Assembly (NCBI GenBank): GCA_011009095.1 | Contig: VTPC01091012.1 | Span: 53,773-117,772 of the forward strand | Source: Ignelater luminosus | Lineage: Eukaryota > Arthropoda > Insecta > Coleoptera > Elateridae | Reading direction: 5' to 3' | DNA: 64,000 bases | Shown: positions 1 through 13,429 of the stretch, one piece after another | How positions within the stretch are numbered: position 1 is the first letter of the stretch | How the letters are laid out: the number at the start of each line of letters is the position of its first letter | Notes under the pieces: generated by a model | What the model was told of the DNA's origin: nothing | The model's database searches: none | Seen by the model: the letters and a program-made list of their open reading frames with translations, nothing else | Translations under genes and position numbers: made by a program

Positions 1-919
1 TCAGGAGTGTTAAAAAAGAAGAGCTTTAACGCGACGTAGCCAGACGCAGTATATTAACTATTTGTGGCATTTGTCTTTCAAAAATGCACTATATATCTCT
101 CCAGTGCGCTCTAAGGCCTAGCCGGCTTAACATCTGTGTCGGGCCTGAATGCAGGTACTAACGAAAAATGACAAATAAAACAAAAGATATAAAGCGTATC
201 TAGAATTTGTGTCCAGTTAATAATAAGTAAGTGAATTGAAAACGTAACGTAACTGTAGACGAAGCGAAAAGACTTATTTATAAATTTATGAATCTATCGA
301 TTAATTCGCTAATCAACATTTTTACATTCGCTAGATGTTTCAAGCTGTGCAAACTAGGTCGAGTGGAAATGAGCTTAAAAAGAGCGCAATCAAAAAAATG
401 CAATTAACGATCTTTGTGTATTAAAAGATTCTTCACCTTGAATGTCCTCATTTTGAGAGGTAGTAGTATACAGGGCATTTCGAATAATAACATTTGGTTT
501 TGTTATACAAGGCGTTTCCTTTTACTTCAATTATATTGAGAAAGAATGTTCTGCGTGATTTTTATCGTAAATTTACAATGAAATATTAATAACTGCTATC
601 ACTGTAGTTAGGGATATTAACATAACCTAAAAATTCGGCGTTTATTTTTATTGAGGTTTTTGAGGGTTCATCATAGTCGTGATCCATGACATTCTGAACT
701 TAATTTAACACCACCCGATGGATTACCCGCATAATAATTTGAAACTTGTTAAGAGAATGAATAGGCTACGAATCTTTGAATTGCGTTTTCAATTTCCTTT
801 TCATTCATTTTTCTAATAAAGTAAATTTCCAATACAATCATGCTTTGACGCACCAAATACATCTTTATATTCTTGCAGTTTTTTAATCTGGCCTGTGTTG
901 TGCATTTTGTCTCTCTACA

Positions 920-941
920 GCTACTACTACTACTACTACTA
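920..941. repeat. (CTA)n trinucleotide microsatellite
   Basis: About seven uninterrupted CTA/ACT units. Confidence 0.8.
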
Positions 942-3266
942 TACACTAGTCTAGCCTTTCCATATTAAAAATATAAAAAATAGAATTTTCCACAAATTGT
1001 GAAACGTCATTAATACTCGTAATAATAATAACCAGAAGAAAACTATAACATAACTCAAATCTTCATAATTCCTACGTCATTATAAAAAAGATATTTATAA
1101 ATTCACCAAATACTTTTCTGACAAGTGCATGCATGAGTGGGCACACTGAATCATGCACTATTTTAACAAATAATAAAACAATGTGCTAGCGAGCTTGCAA
1201 ATTTTCAGAAAAACTTCTATTAAAAATTATGTTATTACTAAATGCAAAATAGAAGTGTTAGTTTTCATCAAAACATCTATAAAGCAGCCAACAACAAAAA
1301 CCGTTATCGAACAGTTGATTGCTCTAACGAAATACAAATTAAGACAACAAATTTTGCTCTACTAAATTCTATCCACATCTAATTTTAATTAAGACCTATC
1401 GAATTTCACACCATTTTGCATCAATTTTTAGGTGCGCCTAATGAGGTCAGCCAGTGAACCTCAATAATATTTGTTAAAACATTCACTACCAACTAGCGTG
1501 TCCAAATAATTTCAATAATAACTTTCCTTGATTGAAACTTTGGAACATAAATATTATTTTTCCAAATGAAGAACTAAATAAATTTTTCTTTTTAAATATC
1601 CACACAGAAGAAAAATTTACAGGCTTTACGATAAAAACGTATAAATAAATGTGCGAAGGTGGCTTTTGATAAAATCTTGAAGACGTGCTGATCCACACGC
1701 TTCAATTCTCTCGAAGCGCTCCGAGAAGACTTAAAATGTAAGAAGGAAAGGCCATTTTTGAAATTACACGCTATTGCGACCTAATTGGGTGAATCAGAAA
1801 CACTTGATATTAAAACTCACTGTAGATAACAGTCCATTTGTTAAATAAAGAAGAAAAGAATTTTCTCCTCTTAAATCTCAGAGCCTTCATTTCGCTTTAG
1901 AGTAAAATAATTTTGCGGAAAAAATTCCGTAACATTATCCTATTCAGAGGAATTTTAGTTAAATTTAATTTTTTTTTCGTCTACACAACTCTTTATGCTA
2001 AGATTGATAAAAGTTTATATTCTTAAGTCAAAAACATTTTTTCACTTCATTCATTTATTATTAAATCTACTAGAAAGAAAGAATTATCTCTTTTGAGAAA
2101 GATCAAACTTTCATTAAAGTCCTGACAAAAATCAGGACTTCAAAAAGAAAGGGCAAAGGCAACAAAATCATTCTGGATTCACCCTTATTTTTAGGTTTAA
2201 AATATCTTACAAAGAACCGAAGGCAGCTTTTACGAATGTTTATTATAAAGGATGGTCCCTAGATCTGCAAAATCTAAAATCCCAAAGAAAACTCGATATC
2301 TCTTCTAGAATTTCCTTAGCTTACGGAAAACTGTTATTTATTTTTAACTTAACCTCTAAAATAGGTCCTTCTTTCAGCTTTACATACAAGTATAATTTAA
2401 TAAAAAGAATAGTGAAAAACAAACAAAAGGCGTTTCAGAAACCTCCTCATTTTACGGAAAAAACAAACTTTTTGGTGTTTTATTCAATTTATGATATCAA
2501 ATTTCCTGGAGTGGACGATTTTTTCTTCCTCTTTAAGAAGCTTAGCGGAGCTTAGAAAAAAGAAGTTTCTTTTTCCTTAAAACACACAAAAATTCGGTTT
2601 CCTTTACATTTATTTTTATGAAAACTGCAAGGAAAGGATTTATGCGGTGTAATAAATTAAATATTTCGCGTGTTGCTTACAAGAATTCTTCAAGAGATAT
2701 TTATTATCCTTCCATTTTTTCGATCCTTTCTTGTTTGGTTGTTAGTGATTTGCTTTATTTGAGTTTAGGGTAATCTTCTCTTTAAAAATTTTCATTTTGT
2801 TTCCACATTTATATTAATAAAACCTAATCTAAATATTATACGCTTATTATTATTCAACGTGTGCCGCCAGATGATGATGTAGCCCGTGGCGTGCTTATTT
2901 AGCGTTCCCGTTCTTCTTCCCTGTATGTGTCCCTTCTAGTATCATCTAATAAGTGTATCTCATCTCGTTTCTATGATATATACATTGCAGACATAAAATA
3001 AAATATAAAAAATTTTCACGTAATAACCTATTCCTGCTTCGATGGTAACGGGTTCTTCTTTCTTATTCCTCTTAGGGCGAAAAATCCAAATAACTTTTTT
3101 ATTTGTCCAGGCATCCCCCTCAGTGCGCAGCATTTGGGTTAATTTATATTTGAGTTCTATCTTTTGCCAGTATTTATAAGAAATTCCGTCTTAAATTGAA
3201 AAAGGATGAGATTTTGTGAGAGATTAGGGTTCGCAAAATGAAGATATACTTCTCTCTACCTGCGCG

Positions 3267-3291
3267 TCTGTGTGTGCGTGCGTGTGTGTAT
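3267..3291. repeat. (TG)n-like dinucleotide repeat
   Basis: Alternating tg/cg dinucleotides (tgtgtgtgcgtgcgtgtgtg), an imperfect GT microsatellite. Confidence 0.75.
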
Positions 3292-6200
3292 CTGAGTGAG
3301 GGTATACACTATTACGAGTTTCTGCGAGTTCCTATTATAGTCGTTTTAAGAGGGGAAAAATTAAGTTATTTGCTAGAAGGAAACCGACGTTAATAAAAAA
3401 AAAGATTCATAAAGTTGCTTTATAAGGTTTTTACCTTCATCTAATTTGGTTGGGTGTGTGTTGTATAATAATAAAGCGATAAAAAACTCCTTTTTATGTA
3501 ATTATTATTTTATGAGTTGAGAAAAGAAAAAATGAAACATTAACGACTATATTAAGTTAAGGAAAGATGCTTAATTAAAACAACGGGAAACTACTGTTAA
3601 TTTTTATATTTGATTATATTCCAAACAAGGAAAGAAAATATCAAATTTTTCAAATTTATAGGAAAAGTCTCTTCTTGATAGTGACTTCTTTCATTTCTAG
3701 TACATTGAATTTTGCAGTCGATTTATAGTAATAAATAATAATAGACGGCTTGAAGAATCAATTTCTGATCAGTGCCAAAAGTGTCTTGCAATGCAAACGA
3801 AACAAATCCAAGATTTATTTTTTTTTTGCTAACGGATTACTAGTAAAACATGTCCCAAATTACGTTTGAATGTAACTCCAACTCTACTGCAGGAGCAGGT
3901 TTTTTGGTTTCGAATTGCTATTTAATGCCAAAAATGATACCATTCCTTGCTCACTTTTTCTCTACTCCTCTTCCTTCTGTGACTTCAATCTGTTACTAAA
4001 ATTTTTCCAAAACCTTAATAATAGTTTTAACTTACAGGGACTTATGCTAGAAGGTTTTGGGAAAAGTTTCGAAATGAATTGGAATCTACTGATCAAAGCT
4101 AAAAATGAGGGTAGTAGCGAAGTGAGCAATGTTAGGATTAAAAAGCAAATCGTAGTCAAGAAACGTCTAGTTATAATCTAAAACTTAGAAACGCATATTA
4201 TAGTATGGAAGTAGCTTATTTGCCTTCTTTTTCCTGTTTAAATGTACCTCATTCATTTCGAACATAAACCTTTTCGAGCTCCATTAATCTTTGAACATCT
4301 CTTATCCAGTTTGTTTAGCAATTCATATTTTTCAATGATATCTTTAAGCCAGAAACCAGATAGGTACAGCAGTGATTTCCAAATAATTCGATGTAGGTAT
4401 TCTATGAATTTCATGGTTGCAGGACTAAGCACTTGAGATCTCAGAGTAGAAAATATGAAAACTTATTCGTTCTTCCGTGCTTTAGATTTTCCTCTACCAT
4501 CACAAAACTAAATCATTTCAAGTATTTAACATATATTGGAAAAAAAGCCGGAGAATGTGTATCACACCAATACAGAGTGGGGTCATAAAGTCAAGATAAT
4601 CAAAGCCGATCTTTATATTCATTCGGGTAAATGTGAAAATGGTAACGCGGCATTTTTCTTGTATTTCCTGGTAGAGCTAGAAGTTCTCTTGTAATGCAGG
4701 ATTCGTCATAGATTCCATAGCAAACAGAGAAAAAACGTTCTAAAGGTTTCAGTTTTGGCCATTAGATGCTATTCAAACAAAAACAATTAAACTTTCATAC
4801 TAGAGAATCTTCAACAGTGCAGTGTTGATCCTGAACAACATTGCAATGCCCTAACCGATGAATAAACTCTTGCTGAACGTGGTGTACTACTTAATTCTGG
4901 TGACGTCTAATTTTGTCATGAATTACTTTATATTTAGGAGTTTCCTGACGACCTGCGTGGTTATTCGATCCCAATTCATCTGTATGAAAATACGTCATTT
5001 AGATATCTTCGAACTAAAGCAGTTGATACCATATGTTACCGTTGGGAAAATCGTCTGAAAATAAAACTGCTTTCGGGTTGGAATGAAGTCGATTAATTGA
5101 TCAATTACTTTTTTTTTCTTGAATGACTAGTCTCTAACAAAGCAGTGATTCTTGTTATTTCTTTTCTATTATTCGTGGTTCAAACGCACAAACATATTCA
5201 GTCCGATTTTAATTGAAATTAAAGTAAATCAGTCATTACCAGAGCTGAGATTTCTAGGCACAAAAAATGGTAAAACTGCTTCGCCAGGAAAGAAGAGTTT
5301 TTGACATGGCAAGCTATCCATTCACGATGTTGGTTGCATTAGTTATTTAAGCGCTTGAAGAACTTTGTTCTTGTGTACCTCCTGTGGAATTTACAGCAGC
5401 ACAGAAGAGACAATTGATTATACTGTGCAAATATTCAAGGGAAAAAACCGAAAACCGAACCAAAACTTAAATTTTTATTTGAACTAGAATCGAAATCAGT
5501 ATTTCCTTGAAGAGGAGATTTTACCGAAGAACTGAAATCCTTTCTTTCATTGGATTCTTTCGACTTCTCCGGTTTTGTTTTCGGTTAGTAACTTCTAATA
5601 TAAACATTAAAATCGCTGTAATGCAATTCCTGCTGATATTTACGTCTGCAGGTTCTAAAAACTGAAAACTCACCAGTAGGTCCTTTAAGATTTCTGAAAC
5701 GGGGAATTCGGGTTAGAAAAATGAGAAACAGTACAAAAAAGCGTTAACATAATCACTTTATTTAAGATTGCTCAGAAAAATCACATTCAAAAAAGGCATT
5801 TACCTAGAAATCCCAGCTCTAGCTATTACAATAAAAAGTTAAAGGTTCACAAATCACGATAATGTGATAATCCACCTTCTTTTGTTGTGCTGACAATTTT
5901 TGAAATCTTTCAATGAAATTTATCCGCGTTTTTGTAAAAATAATCTTCGCCCAAAACTCAAACAATGATCATATTGACAATCTCGACCAATACGTAAACC
6001 AAAGGTGGATAAAAAAGTTACTTGTCCGTAAAAGTTTTCTCTAAATTTATTACGGTTGGTTAACTTCTAAATTTAAAGATCGCGATCGATTCGAATGTTT
6101 TTGTGTAAAATATCACTTCTATATTTCCCTATACTTTTGACCAAAATAGACCGATTTATTTGTATTCCTTTAAACATTTGGTACATTAATTTATTTACCT

Positions 6201-8993
6201 AAAAGGAAATTATCTCGAGAGACTGCGAGACTGGTATTTACAATCTTCTTTGTGTTCTTTAAACTCCTCAATGGAGAATCTTTCTACTCCTTTATGAATT
6301 ATTAAGCGAAAGCTCAATGATTTCCCTTTTAGAATACAATATCCGTTAAAATTTTTACGGGAGCATTCCGAGATTTGTAATTTAAACTTCAACACATTCA
6401 GTGTTCGGTTGTTATTGTTAATTAAATTTTATAAAAGTTCGGTATGCATTCATAAAAAATTCTTCGTGCATCCAACCAAGACAATATTTTACTAGTAATC
6501 TGAAAAGGTTAAAGTTCGATTTGTGATTCAGGTGCTGATGTTTATTTACCTTCGAGTTAGTTACTTAGATAACATTCAAATAAAGAATAATGACCTCTAT
6601 CCTATTCATAACCCTTACGATCCACCACTTTATATTTTTGTTTCGAGTTGTTTGGAAAGTGCCACAGGCTAGGTTGAAGTCTAAATGGTAAAACCAACTT
6701 TGAGATCCTTCAACATCAACAATACTATAAGAACATAAAAATCAGTTCATTGAAAAATCTAAACTGAAGTTTCCGGAAAGGTGAATAGGACGTGTTCTCT
6801 CCAAAATTTATTTACGAAACATTAGTTTATTACAACTTGGTTCATGTATATTCACGAATTTCATAATATTTTGACAGAATAATTTATTTACATACTTTCT
6901 AATATTAATTTTCTCCTCTGTGTTTATGTTAGCATTTAGTTGAGGCGTTCAGAAATTTAAGCTGCACATTTTTTATGAAAGCGTATGGACTGACTCGTCT
7001 AACTTTTTCTGTCTTGAATAGACACATTTTTTGGGCTTCTTCCATTACAAAGTTAAAAAAATAATATTATGAAACGTGCAACAAAGTGGTTTATTGCCTA
7101 CTCAGCTTGAAGCTCAAGATATTTACTTTTATCTCAAAAGAAAGTTGCTGAGGGTGAAATGGAGTGATTTTAATCGTGACAGAACTCTATTATCACGGTG
7201 GCATTCAATTGTGTGGTGTGATTTTGTTGTTCCTTTCCTTGTGACCTGACAGTAGACGACTGCGTGGTTTGAATTTTTAACCGTTTATTACTAGCTGATA
7301 AATTGTTTCATTTCTCTGTTCCACTTTTTATTTATTCCACTTTTTAATGATTTGAAACAATAATAAAAACGTAATTCCGACAGTCGTATAAACATTTTAG
7401 ACGGTGTATTTAACAGAATGATAAAAATTTTAATTTCCTAACACCGCGGATTTATTCTTGTGGCACAGAGAAATGCGAGAATTAAAGCAAAACAGGATGA
7501 TATTTTTTACACTTGACCATTCCTGTCTCACGTCGCTTTTAAAATATTTTAGACCATTTTTCAAACGTAACATGGGACGAAGATTAAAATGGCACGCCCA
7601 TATTGTAAGGGATTTTAGGATACTTTTGGAATTTCCCCCATTCCAGAAATAAGCGAACACAGGTAACCACTGAATTAAAATTAAAAGAGAAATGAAAATT
7701 AATTCCTTAAATGCCACGAGGAAAAATTAAAAACGGTTTAGATAAAAAAGGGTTTACAACATTTTCCATATATTTTATCCTACTTCCGATTAGTTTGCTC
7801 TTAGAAAATTCCTGGATGGAACATAAAGGGAGAGTGTGTTTTCGGGGGAGGCAAACAAGATTTGTTTAATAACGAACACGTCGTGTCTGCAAAACTGGTT
7901 CTCTTTTCCCTTATCCAGGACTAGATTTGCAATTATTTTTAATGAAATTTCGCTTTTCCTCACTCTACCTATACAAGAAAGAAGAAAATGTGATATTAAT
8001 AGTACGCATGCGTGTATAACAAGAAAACCTGTTAGCAGTTTCATTAAACGCTCATAATAACGATCGCAACTGCCATTCAAAATCTGTAATTAAGAGAGAA
8101 TGGAGTTTTTAATAATGAAATAAATTAATTTGCGGGTTATGTGATACGCGTTTATATTTTCCATTGCAAAATAATAAAAGCGCGCATTCCGAAAATGATA
8201 TGCATTCTGATTTTAATTGCGCAATGTGTACTTGGGCATTTCAACCGGAAAAACGCCAGTCGTGTAAATAAAAGAGCCACAGAGGTTTTAAACAGATTCA
8301 ATGGTTAAAATAGTAAACAGCAATTAATATGAAATGTGGGACGATGCTTTCTATATACGATTTTATTGTTTGCGTCAGGTTTGCATTAAACTGTACCGGT
8401 TCATTTTACAAATATAAATATTCCAGGTCTATGTATCATTATAATCTCTAACAAAAACAAAATTTCGCAAATCGCTTAAATAAACAATATTTACTTATGT
8501 ACTATCACAACACTTTTAATTGAGTTTCAGTTCATATGATGTACAATATCGTTATAGTTATTTCAACAAAATGTCTAGCAAAAGTAACATCTAGAACAAC
8601 AACTGACAAATTTTATATAAGCTGCGAAACGTATAAAGTTAAATTCATCGAGTCGTTACCGCTCTGAAATCGTTTAATTTTATTGTTTCAAGAGCTACTT
8701 TCGCTGACTAAAACTGAATTCAGACAGCACTTTTGGAGATTTTCTTGTTGGAATCACAAAATACAACATGTTTACATCTTATATAATCTCATAATAAAAA
8801 CCATTTTCGGCGTTCTACCTCGTACTAAATGTTCAAAATACAATTAGGCGAAAGCGTTTATCGAAGTCCTTATTAACGCTCTTTTAAAAAATTCTTACTT
8901 TATACAAATACGCAAAGAATTCGCAGGAAGCAATATCCTGAAATGAAAAATGATTAGTTCTAACCTTTCTAGGTATGGCCAAGATAAACAAAA

Positions 8994-9615
8994 NNNNNNN
9001 NNNNNNNNNNNNNNNNNNNNNNNNNNNNNNNNNNNNNNNNNNNNNNNNNNNNNNNNNNNNNNNNNNNNNNNNNNNNNNNNNNNNNNNNNNNNNNNNNNNN
9101 NNNNNNNNNNNNNNNNNNNNNNNNNNNNNNNNNNNNNNNNNNNNNNNNNNNNNNNNNNNNNNNNNNNNNNNNNNNNNNNNNNNNNNNNNNNNNNNNNNNN
9201 NNNNNNNNNNNNNNNNNNNNNNNNNNNNNNNNNNNNNNNNNNNNNNNNNNNNNNNNNNNNNNNNNNNNNNNNNNNNNNNNNNNNNNNNNNNNNNNNNNNN
9301 NNNNNNNNNNNNNNNNNNNNNNNNNNNNNNNNNNNNNNNNNNNNNNNNNNNNNNNNNNNNNNNNNNNNNNNNNNNNNNNNNNNNNNNNNNNNNNNNNNNN
9401 NNNNNNNNNNNNNNNNNNNNNNNNNNNNNNNNNNNNNNNNNNNNNNNNNNNNNNNNNNNNNNNNNNNNNNNNNNNNNNNNNNNNNNNNNNNNNNNNNNNN
9501 NNNNNNNNNNNNNNNNNNNNNNNNNNNNNNNNNNNNNNNNNNNNNNNNNNNNNNNNNNNNNNNNNNNNNNNNNNNNNNNNNNNNNNNNNNNNNNNNNNNN
9601 NNNNNNNNNNNNNNN
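8994..9615. other. Assembly gap (622 N)
   Basis: Run of N. A mariner transposase reading frame emerges from its right edge, so part of the missing sequence is transposon. A missing receptor exon could also lie here. Confidence 0.99.
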
Positions 9616-9817
9616 CAAATGAAGAGGCAATCACCTTCGTGAACAATTATTTTGCAGAGAAAAATGCCAAGTACTATTTGGACGGGTTACAGAGATGGGA
9701 GCATCGCTGGGAGAAGTGTGTAGAGTTACAAGGAGACTATGTTGAAAAATAAAAAAAAATTTTCAGAAAAAATGTTTTGTATCTTTGTTAGGTCGGAAAC
9801 TTTTCAGACCACCCTCG
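9616..9817 (+). mobile_element. 3' end of a mariner transposon, cut off by the assembly gap
   Basis: The reading frame at 9618-9752 gives the C-terminus of a mariner (DD34D) transposase: NEEAITFVNNYFAEKNAKYY, then a Trp-rich segment ending WEKCVELQGDYVEK and a stop. That ending is diagnostic for mariner/SETMAR-type transposases (established knowledge). About 60 bp after the stop the element closes with a terminal inverted repeat, ggtcggaaacttttcagacc followed by accctcg, and a TA target at 9818-9819. The visible 3' coding part has no stop or frameshift, suggesting a fairly young copy. The 5' part is not visible left of the gap. Confidence 0.88.
9618..9752 (+). CDS. Mariner transposase, C-terminal 44 residues (partial)
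   Basis: Open frame leaving the gap and stopping at TAA 9750-9752. It contains the conserved C-terminal signature W..C(V/I)EL.GDYVEK of mariner transposases. The catalytic DD34D domain would lie in the gap. Confidence 0.85.
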   Translation, partial: NEEAITFVNNYFAEKNAKYYLDGLQRWEHRWEKCVELQGDYVEK

Positions 9818-9819
9818 TA

Positions 9820-12800
9820 CAAGCCAATTGTCCCCTGTAGGGAAATCATCAAGGTATATGTCAATTACTCAAATGATCCCGCAAGTTACTTGGGCTAAAA
9901 AGGCCTATTCTAGTGAACGAAAAAATTAAGGTTACGTTAAGAAACAGAAACCTCCCGAAATCTGCTAAATGAGATACGTTTGCTCGGTGCCTCCACCCTA
10001 GTGTTATGATTTTTAATTTTTTAGGCACAATGAAAGTTAATTTGATTGATATCGTACCTCTTAAAGTTATTAATAATTATAATGGTCAAGGTTATATTCA
10101 AGCGGTGAATAACTCTTGAGAACTGCTAATGTACGTTGTTATGGATAACTTTGTGTGGTTCGTTCAAGACTCAGCACGGCTTCAGTTTTCGTCGATTAGT
10201 ATTGTAATAACAGGAAGTTGTGTTCAACTGTGGCGCAAACCACAAAAAAACCTAAACGATATTATTGCTATGCATCCAAGAAGCTTGTCCTCTCTTCAGT
10301 TTAGCTTGTATCCTAAATAGATACAATTGAGTACACGCCTTCACATGACAGAAACTTCAAACTCATCAAGCAAAGTGATTTTCGATTTAAGGATTGTAGA
10401 ATGTCGGTTTTAAAAAAGCTTATACACATGCGAAGCGGGCACCAAGCGATGTTAACTCTTAGCGTTTCGTATTCCCAAACAGACTGGCCGCACTAAGGCT
10501 TTCCGTGGTTTTCCTTAGTTGTGTAAATAAAAATCGCGGAACAGTAATTTATATATATTTAATTACCTACCTCCTATCGTCTCGTTAACTCACCTCTTCT
10601 CAAGTTTGTAAGCTAAGTAAAATGTAATTACCATTCCTTTTTTTTAAAGTTGAAATAACGGATGAGTATTAGAGCATTCCCCTAGCTGGATTATTCATTT
10701 ACTTTGCTGTGAAAGTAAAACGGTCTTAATAGCTAAAGCAGGTTGCGTCGTCTACATTTACAGCAGACATTATCATAACGAAATTATTAAGAGCATGCCT
10801 TCCAAAAACTTGCAGAAAAAGTGGAAATTGCTTTACTCACACATACAAAAAATTTATATCCATATTTGAAACTGCCAAAGGGAATTTAAGTTGACAAATA
10901 TAAATTTAAATATTTTCTTAAAACGTATACTCAAGTATTATAAAACTTTTCATTAATTCTCTCGAGGAGAAAATAAAAACATTAGCTTTTCTCCTTTTTT
11001 TTTGATATATAACGGAAATTATTATTGCACGCCAAAAGATTTATAAAACAGAAATAATAAAAACGCAAAAACTTTGCAAATAATATATAAACTTCAGCTG
11101 TTCTTTCAGTTTAAAAAAAAACGCGCATACAAAATAGGCAGGGCCCTTTTCTAGCTTAAAGTTGACACTACTATATTTTTATGAACCACAGCAGAAATCT
11201 GATTACGAATGTCTCTTTTGTCTCGCGTTCAAAATTCAATACAGGTCTCAATTTACAATTCAGAAAATGCCAGTTAGAATCCGACTTTTACATGAAAGAC
11301 GTCCATATTTACACCGCTGTTCGTTTCTTACTACCACTTTCCTATCTTTTTAAATTGAGAAAAGGTTTCCGTTTTCCGTTTTTAAAAAAGTTTTTAAAAT
11401 TTATTAGGATAATTTAAGTGTCGATGTAAATATTGATAAAAAATGGGTAGGTTCTCCTATAAGCACTCTTAAAGTGAAAAAAGGAGAAAGGGCGAGAAAG
11501 AGAAAACGAAAAAAGTTAATCCCCGATGAGATGTGCTTTTTACGATATCTTTTTTTTGTTCTTCGGAAGCCATTTTAAATTTAAATCCTTTTTTTTTGTT
11601 TCCTCGTATTTATTAAGAAAAACAACAACTCCCCTGTTTTAATCCTACAAAAGTTTACGACTTTTGCAAGTGTTTCCTCGACATAAATTTAAATATATTT
11701 GGGATAAACGATTGGCGGTGGTGATTCCATCCACACGCATTCCTCCTTCATCATTTCTCCTCGTATGTTATAGCACAACAAACAATTTTCCCTAGTTACA
11801 CGAGATGTTTCAGGCTTGAATACACTACTGTGGCTTACATATTTACCTCGGTATTTGCTACTAGTTTCGCTAAGTGAAATGGCAGAGAGCATTCTCGGTA
11901 ATTACTTACCAGGGGATCCCTTTTATGATCGACCCGTAACACCACCAGAACGCAAATGAAGTTACTTACATACCATATATAATTTGCTAATACTCCTACT
12001 ATCCATTCAGGATTTACAAAACAATTATCGGAGTCGTACGTTTATTAATAATAAGATAGCAGCAAACATACGTTAGGTTAGAGAATTTATTTCGGAATAA
12101 TTCTAAGGTTATAATCATTCCTTATGCAATAAGGTATGGACCGACAAACCGGGACAAATCTACCTAACGTAACAATCAAAACATATTGCGATTTCCTTGA
12201 AAAACAAAAGGTATTTTAAAACAATAAAAAAATTTAATCAAAATAAAAGAAGTTTAAGATCAATCTCTTTAAAGAAACGGCATTCCTTTTTTTTAACGAT
12301 TGGATTTCTCTAGAGACAGTAAACGATCCCTAAAACATCAGGAATAAAAATTCTAATCGCAATAAAAAATGTATGGGACAAGATTTTTTAGTATCGAAAA
12401 AGCAAAAAAGAAAAAATACAAAACCAAGACAAAAGACTTGTTAGGGAGGCAAAAACCCTACATTAATAATGAAAATGACAAATCGAACATTTTTCCCTCC
12501 TGGTTTTCACACACAATTTACGTTCCTGGCTTTCATCAAAATGGGTTTATAAACGCCCACTATAATCTATCAAAGTGACAAAACAAGACGAGGTTAGATT
12601 TTTTCTAGATTTTCTTTCTCGTTGTACCTTCAAATTGGGTCAAGAATTGTGTATTTTTTTTTAAACAAGCCGTTCGAGAGGTAAAAAATTTAATAAAAAT
12701 GTAACAAGAAAAACAAAGTTTTAGCAGTAAAAATCCTTTTATGCTAGAAATAAAAATATCGTCACGAATATTTATAAAATTAATAAACACGAAAAATGTT

Positions 12801-13204
12801 GATTAGAAGCTACAGAAAACAAGCCACATGTTAATATAATAACCCTATAAAGAAAAAACAAGCGCCTGAAAGACGGTGTTAACAGATAGAGGGGGAGAAA
12901 GGCAGGATAAGATAATTAATTATAATTTTAGAATCCCTGGTATATACCCGATAACATTTTCAGCTAAGAAATATTAACAATGTAAGACTGTAAAACTGTT
13001 ACTACAGAAATTTAATTATATTATCTTTTAAAGGCTCGAAATAAGGGTTGAAATAAAAATCCAAGGCGGTCTTTAATTATCTTTATTAACAATTGTTTTT
13101 TTAATTAAAGACGTGATTGAATTACAGTATCGAGAGAATGAAAATATTTAAGTTTAATGTTTTCACAGTTTAAACACTGTTTTGATCGTTAATCTTCTTT
13201 TCAG
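9820..13204. other. No gene seen; intron upstream of the first visible receptor exon
   Basis: AT-rich noncoding DNA between the mariner end and the TM3 exon. It ends in the polypyrimidine acceptor tcttttcag at 13204. No TM1/TM2 coding sequence was recognised. Confidence 0.55.
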
Positions 13205-13429
13205 GTTATTGGCCATTCGGGGTGATATGGTGTAACGTCTACGTAACTTGTGACGTATTAGCTTGTTCATCTTCGATAATGCACATGTGTTTTATAAGTT
13301 TAGGACGTTATTTGGGTATCCGTAACCCACTAAAAACTAGACACAATACAACCACGAGAACGGTGGTTTTAAGAATCGCCCTCACATGGTTACTTTCGAT
13401 GTTAGTCTCAAGTTCGATTACGGTTTTAG
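13205..13429 (+). CDS. 5-HT2A: 5-HT2A exon (TM3 to TM4)
   Basis: The acceptor is cttttcag before 13205 and the donor is gtaagc at 13430. The exon is 225 nt: two bases completing a Gly or Ser codon, 74 codons, and one base of the next Gly codon. It reads [18 protein letters not shown] at the start and ends SSSITVL. C3.25 lies in WCNV. The amine-counterion Asp D3.32 is at 13252-13254. The G-protein contact motif is GRY with its Gly codon at 13303-13305. TM4 ([17 protein letters not shown]) closes the exon. The following RHNTTTRT stretch of ICL2 is basic, as expected. Confidence 0.93.

Larger units (their letters stand above)
1..8993. other. No gene recognised; probably intron or upstream DNA of the receptor gene
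   Basis: AT-rich sequence. I looked for an exon with the conserved insect 5-HT2A TM1/TM2 sequence and saw none. Simple repeats are present: a (CTA)n run near 920-941 and a GT/GC-alternating run near 3267-3290. Short open frames here (for example 4858-5058 and 7790-8080 minus) show no family motif and fit chance in AT-rich DNA. Confidence 0.5.

Noticed and set aside
3915..4181. Overlapping open frames on both strands near 3.9-4.2 kb
   Set aside because: No conserved motif, start context or splice support. Composition is typical of AT-rich chance frames.
8884..9646. Long open frames on both strands across 8884-9646
   Set aside because: They consist almost entirely of N. Only the short mariner C-terminal frame at 9618-9752 is real sequence with a motif.
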